Shown here: positions 57,606 through 64,000 of the stretch, piece after piece
Layout of the letters: every line of letters begins with the position of its first letter
Position numbering within the stretch: position 1 is the first letter of the stretch
Origin: Girardinichthys multiradiatus
Taxonomy: Eukaryota; Chordata; Actinopteri; Cyprinodontiformes; Goodeidae
Length of the DNA stretch: 64,000 bases
Reading direction: 5' to 3'
NCBI RefSeq assembly: GCF_021462225.1
Contig: NC_061816.1
Coordinates: 9,015,390 to 9,079,389, forward strand
Translations under genes and position numbers: made by a program
Notes under the pieces: generated by a model
The model's input: the letters and a program-made list of their open reading frames with translations, nothing else
What the model was told of the DNA's origin: nothing
Databases searched by the model: none

Positions 57606-58110
57606 AGAAATATCTGAGTCCACACATTGAATAATTAGCTTTAAGCTCAGTGGCCACATGGTGTGAAAATGTGAACAGCAGCACAGAACAAAAGTAAAGT
57701 TCATGCAAGATGAATCCGTAACATGAGGACGTCTGTCAAAGTTAGGCATTAATGACAAAACTCAACATTAGCAGCTTATTTTTGAAGTTATTTTATTTTG
57801 AAGCTTTGACTTAAATCAACAAGTTAAGAAAACAGAATGAGCAATTCATTATGATGTGTAGTCTGGACTTAATATGAAGGTAACTTATTATTATATTATT
57901 TTATTTTTCCTTTCATGACACTAAATGTTGGTCAAACGACATGCAAAGCACATAATGGAAATGTGCACACCAACATGAAATCATTTAATAAACTGATACA
58001 TTTCTTGCAGAAAATACAGAGATATACAATGAAAAACAACAGGAAATTATCAACACAATCTGGGGCAAAGAAAAAACGCAGACAATTTGACTGTAAAACT
58101 TGACACTACA
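57606..58110. other. Spacer between RNase genes, no gene recognised
   Basis: AT-rich; the short plus-strand frame at 57915-58103 is Lys-rich without motifs and abuts the 3' end of the next RNase. Confidence 0.3.
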
Positions 58111-58115
58111 GGTTA

Positions 58116-58508
58116 CTAACCCGTTCCTTTAGGAGGCGTAAACAAGTGCACAGGATATCCATTTTTACATTGGATTTTAATGTATGTTGCCTTAAGATTT
58201 AGATCTTGGTAAACACAGTTGGGATACTGGCTTCTTCCATCATGTTTACAGTCAACAATATCAAACACAGAGTAACTTGTTACAAACTCTTCACCTGAGC
58301 TACAGATGGTGTTAAATTCTTTTTTTGGGTCAAAGATGAAAGTATTTATGTCCTTACATTGTCTTTTTTCATTATTGATATTCCTCATGTTGCTATCGCA
58401 GGACTGCCAGTTTACAGAGACCACATGTTTGTCAAAGAAGTTCAGCCAGGACAAGACTGCTGCAGGAAGCAGCACCAGCAGGAAGGCAGCTGTGGGGATC
58501 TTCATCAT
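58116..58508 (-). CDS. RNase A-family secreted ribonuclease with complete catalytic triad
   Basis: 130 codons. The start MMKIPTAAFLLVLLPAAVLS (first ATG at 58508) is chosen because the acceptor TCTTTTAG ends at 58514; a longer upstream frame would begin inside the intron. A signal peptide of about 20 residues precedes a mature part with FFDKH (catalytic His, H28), CKDINTF (51-57, catalytic Lys K52), six cysteines (37, 51, 69, 87, 98, 114) and YPVHLF with the second catalytic His (H121). Length and cysteine number fit three-disulfide fish RNases. It is the only complete copy here with all three catalytic residues, so it is the best candidate for an active RNase. It is clearly diverged from the other copies and lacks their extended segment after the signal peptide. 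Confidence 0.92.
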   Translation of the reverse strand: MMKIPTAAFLLVLLPAAVLSWLNFFDKHVVSVNWQSCDSNMRNINNEKRQCKDINTFIFDPKKEFNTICSSGEEFVTSYSVFDIVDCKHDGRSQYPNCVYQDLNLKATYIKIQCKNGYPVHLFTPPKGTG

Positions 58509-58957
58509 TATTGCTAAAAGATTGACAGAAACAACAAAGTTCACCAATAGGAAACTAATCAGCAGATTAAACATGTCCGTTTTTGTGTGAACCTTAAGAC
58601 TTTCAAAGAGTCACTTACACAAGTTGGTTAGTTGGTTAGCTGGTTAACTGGTTAACTGGTACCGAGTGGTTTGGTCAGATGCTGTTAGAGAAAGAGCTAA
58701 AAGAACAGATATACGAAGTCTTTAAAAAAAAACAACTAAACTTTTCAAAAATCTTTCAATCATTATTTATAGAGCTAAATTCAAACCATCTTCAACATTT
58801 GAAGTCACTTGTTTCTTTTTATTTCTTCTCATCTGCTAGGTAGCTTGAATTTGAAAGTTCACGCAGTCGTAGAGGCAGAAGGTTGTTGGGCTCAGCAGAC
58901 GGTCCTCACTGGAGATGAGGCAAAGTCACTAAAGCTGAAACTTGGTTTCCCTTAGAT

Positions 58958-58970
58958 CCTTTATATATAG
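58958..58970 (-). promoter_or_regulatory. TATA box of the RNase at 58116-58508
   Basis: CTATATATAAAGG on the minus strand. A donor GTAAGTGA (GT at 58618-58617) lies between it and the coding exon, giving a 105-bp intron and a first exon of roughly 320 bp, or more exons. Confidence 0.45.
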
Positions 58971-58974
58971 TTTA

Positions 58975-59175
58975 ATATAGGGAAACTGTTTCTGTTGTAA
59001 TATTATCTGAGCATAAATCGCTTAAGCAATTGTCATTACACAATACCAAAATTATTCGGAAAATACATTTTGCAAAAACAAGGTTGTGATATAATCAGGA
59101 CTGCACTGCAGTTAAAACCCAAATTCATACAAATACCTGCTGATCATCAAAATGATGCATCTGAACACGGCTCTT
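58975..59175. other. Upstream flank of the RNase at 58116
   Basis: No feature assigned. Confidence 0.3.
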
Positions 59176-59265
59176 TTTGTTGGGAATGATTAAGCAACAA
59201 ACTATTTAAAACATTGGGTGCAAATATTTGACGTTTTTGTGGATTGATCCAGGGTCAAATATATA

Positions 59266-60669
59266 CACTGCTCAAAAAAATAAAGGGAACACTCAAATAA
59301 CACATCCAAGATCTGAATAAATGAAATATTCTCATTGAATACTTTGTTCTGTACAAAGTTGAATGTGCTGACAACAAAATAGAACAAAAATCATCAATGG
59401 AAATCAGATTTATTAACCAATGGAGGCCTGGATTTGGAGTCACACACAAAATTAAAGTGGAAAAACACACTACAGGCTGATCCAACTTTGATGTAATGTC
59501 CTTAAAACAAGTCAAAATGAGGCTCAGTATTGTGTGTGACCTCCACGTGTCTGTATGACCTCCCTACAACGCCTGGACATGCTCCTGATGAGACTGTGGA
59601 TGATCTCCTGAGGGATCTCCTCCCAGACCTGGACTAAAGCATCCTCCAACTCCTGGACAGTCTGTGGTGCAACGTGACGTTGGTGGATGGAGCGAGACAT
59701 GATGTCCCAGATGTGCTCAATCGGATTCAGGTCTGGGGAACGGGCGGGCCAGTCCATAGCTTCAATGTCTTCATCTTGCAGGAACTGCTGACACACTCCA
59801 GCCACATGAGGTCTAGCATTGTCCTGCATTAGGAGGAACCCAGGGCCAACCGCACCAGAATATGGTCTCACAAGAGGTCTGAGGATCTCATCTCGGTACC
59901 TAATGGCAGTCAGGCTACATCTGGCGAGCACATGGAGGGCCATGTGACCCTCCAAAGAAATGCCACCCCACACCATTACTGACCCACTGCCAAACCAGTC
60001 ATGCTGAAGGATGTTGCTGGCAGCAGATCGCTCTCCATGGTGTCTCCAGACTCTGTCACGTCTGTCAAATGTGCTCAGTGTGAACTTGCTTTCATCTGTG
60101 AAGAGCACAGGGCGCCCGTGGTGAATTTGCCAATCCTGGTCTTCTCTGGCAAATGCCAAGCGTCCTGCACGGTGTTGGGCTGTGAGCACAGACCCCATTT
60201 GTGGACGTCGGGCCCTCATACCATCCTCATGGAGTCGGTTTCTAACCATTTGTGCAGACACATGCACATTTGTGGCCTGCTGGAGGTCATTTTGCAGGGC
60301 TCCGGCAGTGCTCCTCCTGTTCCTCCTTGCACAAAGGTGGAGGTAGTGGTCCTGCTGGGTTGTTGCCCTCCTACGGCCTCCTCCACGTCTCCTGGTGTAC
60401 TGGTCTGTCTCCTGGTAGCGCCTCCAGGCTCTGGACACTACGCTGACAGACACAGCAAACCTTCTTGCCACAGCTCACATTGATGTACCATCCTGGATGA
60501 GCTGCACTACCTGAGCCACTTGTGTGGGTTGTAGAGTCCGTCAACAACATGTGAAATTGATTGTCAATCAGTGGTGCTTCCTAAGTGGACAGTTTGATTT
60601 CACAGAAGGTTAATTTACTTGGAGTTATATGGTGTTGTTTAAATGTTCCCTTTATTTTTTTGAGCAGTG
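59266..60669 (-). mobile_element. Tc1-like transposon copy B, full length
   Basis: Both ends are present: CACTGCTCAAAAAAATAAAG at 59266 and its complement ending at 60669, each next to a TA. The minus-strand transposase is open from 60471 to 59524 with the DD34E triad visible: [18 protein letters not shown] and [12 protein letters not shown], the last two acidic residues 34 residues apart. Upstream in the same frame a TGA (SM.AVARRF context, expected Arg) interrupts the N-terminal helix-turn-helix part, and no ATG exists between it and the catalytic domain start. The copy is nearly intact but probably inactive. Confidence 0.93.
59524..60471 (-). pseudogene. Tc1-like transposase, open from the helix-turn-helix to the C-terminus, 5' nonsense
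   Basis: The frame reads [20 protein letters not shown] (DNA-binding helix), RRTTQ-type linker, then [58 protein letters not shown] and [14 protein letters not shown] before TGA. It lacks an ATG at its 5' end because a stop precedes AVARRF; the first internal ATG lies about 75 codons in, past most of the DNA-binding region. Confidence 0.85.
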
Positions 60670-60670
60670 T

Positions 60671-60900
60671 ACATACACCCTCATGAGATTTTGGTTAAAT
60701 GTCCCTCAGCAAGCTGACCTCACAGTTCTTGTAGCCATTTAAAAAGGTTTTGGCAAAGTTGTGGTTGCATATTTACCAACTTCTCTTGAACTTATTATTG
60801 GAGTCCAAACATTTTCAATTGGGTTGGGATCAGTAAGTTTAAGTTTCCATCATCTCACACAAATTGTCACCTTATGAAAAAAAGTATTGGCATCATAACG
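60671..60900 (-). mobile_element. Tc1-like relic of another family next to copy B
   Basis: CATGAGATTTTGGTTAAATG, CTCAGCAAGCTGACCT and GTCCAAACATTTTCAATTGG blocks are the reverse-strand form of a fish Tc1 transposase region. It is degenerate and truncated. Confidence 0.5.
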
Positions 60901-61210
60901 AACAAGTCAGAAACTTACAATGTAAAATAACAGGCTGAATTTAACACAAACTGAACATAACCTATCATGTGGGGAAGAGGAAGCTGACTAATCTTCATCA
61001 CTATTACTAAAACATGTTGGCGGTTGGCATAAAACTGTGACTTGACTGCAGTGGCATCTCATTTTAAGGATGATGGAGATGATGAGATGGGTTTAGGTGA
61101 CTGGACTCTGATGCGTGGTAGAAGGTCAGGAAGAGAGAGAAGTAGAAGGGAGGATGGAAATCTGATGGGGACTCAGTAGTAAACTGAGCCTTGAAGTAAA
61201 CTGTTCTGCT
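60901..61210. other. Spacer, no gene recognised
   Basis: Nothing assignable. Confidence 0.3.
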
Positions 61211-61214
61211 GAAG

Positions 61215-61600
61215 GTTATGAAGTTTGCAAAAAGGTTGTTAGGGGAAAATTTGAAATAATCCTAAAATATAGGAAGGAGGATGAGGGAGTACAACTAAGT
61301 CCATTAGTTCTGTCGGGAGAATTAAAAAATGAGTTTGGAGAGGTGACGCTTGTTAAGATTCTCTTAGATGGAAATATCAGAGGTATGGACAAAATGTTGC
61401 AGCATGTAAGGGGAAGCAGAGGTGTCCAAAGTGTGGGGCAGAGAACAGATGTGATGAGTGTAAAAATGGACATGATAACAATGGAGGACAGCGCAGGGAG
61501 ACCTATGGAGAAAGGCAGTGGAAACTGAGCAAGTCAAAGCTGTTAATAATATAAGTTATGCAGACGCTGCTGAGAAATTCAAATCCCTCAGTTTGCCTCT
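61215..61600 (+). mobile_element. I-clade-like LINE ORF1 relic
   Basis: The plus strand reads FEIILKYRKEDEGVQLSPLV, ELKNEFGEVTLVKILLDGNI, then in a shifted frame a cysteine cluster (KCGAENRCDEC) and NNISYADAAEKF, the order expected for a fish I-clade LINE ORF1. It is frameshifted and truncated. Confidence 0.6.
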
Positions 61601-61826
61601 AAACTCATAAACTCCGTTATAGTAAAACAGACTATAACTCTGCATTTCTTGGAGAAAAAAGACACAAACATTATTTTCTCACATCTGTTTGTGGCTTATC
61701 ATTGGATGAGTTGACAGTCTGCAGCTTCCTCCTGCTTTTGATGCTTGTTGAGATGTTTTTAACACTTGATTTCACACTGAATAAAACCAAATGTTCTAGA
61801 AAGGTGGACATAAAGAGCAATGAAGC
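61601..61826 (+). repeat. Duplicate of RNase intron segment 56733-56965
   Basis: Same block order and orientation as 56733-56965. No RNase coding exon was found on either side, so this may be the last trace of another RNase copy. Confidence 0.75.
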
Positions 61827-61894
61827 CAGCCAAAATGCGAAAGCATCTTGTTTACACGATTAAATTTAGTCTCACAGAGCAAACAGCTGCTGTA

Positions 61895-63271
61895 CAGGTC
61901 CTTCTCAAAATATTAGCATATTGTGAGCAGAGTCTGGACAGAGTCTGGAGACACCGTGGAGAGCGATCTGCTGCCTGCAACATCCTTCAGCATGACTGGT
62001 TTGGCATTGGGTCAGTAATGGTGTGGGGTGGCATTTCTTTGGAGGGCTGCATGGCCCTCCATGTGCTCACCAGAGGTAGCCTGACTGCCATTAGGTACCG
62101 AGATGAGATCCTCAGACCCCTTGTGAGACTATATGCTGGTGTGGTTGGTCCTGGGTTCCTCCTAATGCAGGACAATGCTAGACCTCATGAGTGTGTCAGC
62201 AGTTCCTGCAAGATGAAGACATTGAAGCTATGGACTGGCCCGCCTGTTCCCCAGACCTGAATCCGATTGAGCACATCTGGGACATCATGTCTCGCTCCAT
62301 CCACCAACGTCACGTTGTACCACAGACTGTCCAGGAGTTGGTGGATGCTTTAGTCCAGGTCTGGGAGGAGATCCCTCAGGAGACCATCCGCCGTCTCATC
62401 AGGAGCATGCCCAGGCGTTGTAGGGAGGTCATACAGACACATGGAGGTCACACACAATACTGAGCCTCATTTTGACTTGTTTTAAGGACATTACATCAAA
62501 GTTGGATCAGCCTGTAGTGTGTTTTTCCACTTTAATTTTGTGTGTGACTCCAAATCCAGGCCTCCATTGGTTAATAAATTTGATTTCCATTGATGATTTT
62601 TGTTCTATTTTGTTGTCAGCACATTCAACTTTGTACAGAAAAAAGTATTCAATGAGAATATTTCATTTATTCAGATCTTGGATGTGTTATTTGAGTGTTC
62701 CCTTTATTTTTTTGAGCAGTGTATATATTTGACCCTGGATCAATCCACAAAAACGTCAAATATTTGCACCCAATGTTTTAAATAGTTTGTTGCTTAATCA
62801 TTCCCAACAATCTGTGGGATATTGTGAAGAGAACGTTGAGAGACTCAAGACCCAACACTCTGGATGAGCTAAAGGCCGCTATCGAAGCATCCTGGGCCTC
62901 CATAAGACCTCAGCAGTGCCACAGGCTGATTGCCTCCATGCCACGCCGCATTGAAGCAGTAATTTCTGCCAAAGGATTCCCGACCAAGTATTGAGTGCAT
63001 AACTGTACATGATTATTTGAAGGTTGACGTTTTTTGTATTAAAAACACTTTTCTTTTATTGGTCGGATGAAATATGCTAATTTTGTGAGATAGGAATTTT
63101 GGGTTTTCATGAGCTGTATGCCAAAATCATCCGTATTAAGACAATAAAAGACCTGAAATATTTCAGTTAGTGTGCAATGAATCTAAAATATATTAATGTT
63201 AAATTTTCACCATGACATTATGGAAAATAATGAACTTTATCACAATATGCTAATATTTTGAGAAGGACCTG
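61895..63271 (+). mobile_element. Tc1-like transposon D, with copy C of another Tc1 inside
   Basis: Ends CAGGTCCTTCTCAAAATATT (61895, after TA) and its complement ending CCTG at 63271 (before TA) with AGCATATTGTG inner blocks. Its own transposase survives only as the C-terminus near 62808-62992 (LWDIVKRTLRDSRPNTLDEL, ending FPTKY). The rest is replaced by 61937-62811, which belongs to a different Tc1 family. Confidence 0.82.
61937..62811 (+). mobile_element. Tc1-like copy C plus flank, inverted duplicate of 59177-60056
   Basis: From GACAGAGTCTGGAGACACC the sequence matches the reverse complement of copy B through its C-terminal transposase and inverted repeat (ending 62721) and continues through about 90 bp of copy B's outer flank to TTCCCAACAA. 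A 7-bp deletion relative to copy B in the ARPHVAG codons shifts the frame (near 62186), so the transposase is dead. Confidence 0.85.
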
Positions 63272-63279
63272 TATAATAA

Positions 63280-64000
63280 TAAAAAATTATAATAAAAATA
63301 AGGATATTTATTACAACATTCATTAAAGTTCTTTCTGCAAAATATTTACATAAAATTATATCAAAACAAACATATTTCCCGCTTAGGAAATGTACGTGAT
63401 CATACTTCTGATCTGTTCAGTGTCATGGCTGTTTCACAGATGTATTGAAGACCTTTAACATAGTATTTATAAGAAAACTGATATAAAGATAAATCTTGCT
63501 TTTTAAAATTAAGATGATCCCCTTTGGTGTCTTTTAATGAGCTTCTTATGCATGTTTTGAATTGTTTATTGTATTTTAAGTGCAGCAGTGCTTTCTGTTA
63601 CCATCTGGGACAAACAAAGTTTTTCTATTCTATTCTATTCTATTCTATTCCATATTGATCTTAAATTACAGGGATTGGTTATTTATTCATGTGTAGTATA
63701 TAATAAACATTTGAAACACATGATGGGTCAAACTTTGAAGAACTTGTCAGCTGCAGTCCCAGTGAAACATCAAATGTGACAAAGCATGCCAACACAGCTA
63801 AAACCCATCACACCTTACAGCTTTTCTAAGACATGGGGAGGTGAGAAACGCTTTAAAAAGAACCAGAAGTGTTATGTCAGTGTGTACCAAGTATGTAAGT
63901 AACAAGAAGTAACAAGAACTGAAAAGACAAACATGCAATGTGACTCTGGCTGCCTCTGGGCAAATTTGCATTTCCTTCATAAGTATAATTATTTCTCTAA
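63280..64000. other. Spacer to the right edge, with a (TATTC)n microsatellite
   Basis: A TATTC repeat of about 26 bp lies at 63624-63650. Short frames on both strands lack motifs. Confidence 0.4.

Noticed and set aside
58509..58574. Longer start (MFNLLISF...) for the minus-strand RNase
   Set aside because: This extension lies upstream of the TCTTTTAG acceptor used in the same place by all copies, so it is intronic.
60001..60483. 160-codon plus-strand frame
   Set aside because: Antisense to the Tc1 transposase at 59524-60471; the same shadow occurs at copy A (8005-8424).

Overview
The window is vertebrate nuclear DNA, almost certainly from a teleost fish (inference). It combines fish-type NLRC3-like NLR genes (FISNA, NACHT, LRR, B30.2 exons), six-cysteine secreted RNase A-family genes, and a dense mix of Tc1-like, L2-like, I-clade, BEL/Pao, Ty3/gypsy and tRNA-SINE remnants seen together in ray-finned fishes. 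All host genes are intron-containing and AT-rich spacer dominates. I cannot name the species.

Layout. (1) 1-2235: the first 29 codons, a roughly 2 kb 5' UTR intron, first exon and promoter of an RNase A-family gene on the minus strand that runs off the left edge; an L2-like LINE and a Tc1 relic lie in its intron. (2) 2.2-14.4 kb: no convincing host gene; Tc1-like, BEL/Pao and SINE relics and a degenerate series of tRNA-like repeats interrupted by a Tc1 element. (3) 14.4-38.8 kb: a duplicated immune block on the minus strand. Each copy has an NLR gene followed downstream by a small TATA/poly(A)-bounded unit with a possible 25-codon two-exon reading frame. The first NLR (15975-21034) splices into an apparently intact 600-codon frame, but a deletion has removed the C-terminal NACHT half and all LRRs. 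The second NLR (30786-38776) keeps a full FISNA-NACHT exon and two LRR exons but has a nonsense codon and only a stub of B30.2. (4) 38.8-45.5 kb: Tc1 relics and unassigned sequence. (5) 45.5-59 kb: an RNase A cluster with two plus-strand genes (46355-46825 and 50377-50847), one minus-strand pseudogene (56041-56492) and one minus-strand gene (58116-58508). (6) 59-64 kb: nested Tc1-like elements, including an inverted duplication of one element with its flank, a LINE ORF1 relic and a fragment of RNase intron.

How it may work together. NLRs are cytosolic nucleotide-binding sensors and RNase A-family proteins are secreted host-defence or angiogenic proteins, so both clusters fit innate immunity, but nothing in the sequence shows that they interact. 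The strongest observations are the compact in-frame NLR lacking LRRs; two neighbouring RNases that have each lost a different catalytic residue (His to Gln at the C-terminal histidine, Lys to Thr in the CKxxNTF motif) while a third keeps all three; a shared promoter module across RNase copies; a tandemly duplicated upstream region before the second RNase with a SINE in only one copy; and the paired micro-ORF units downstream of the NLRs. All splice sites, exon joins and homologies were read by eye from the sequence.
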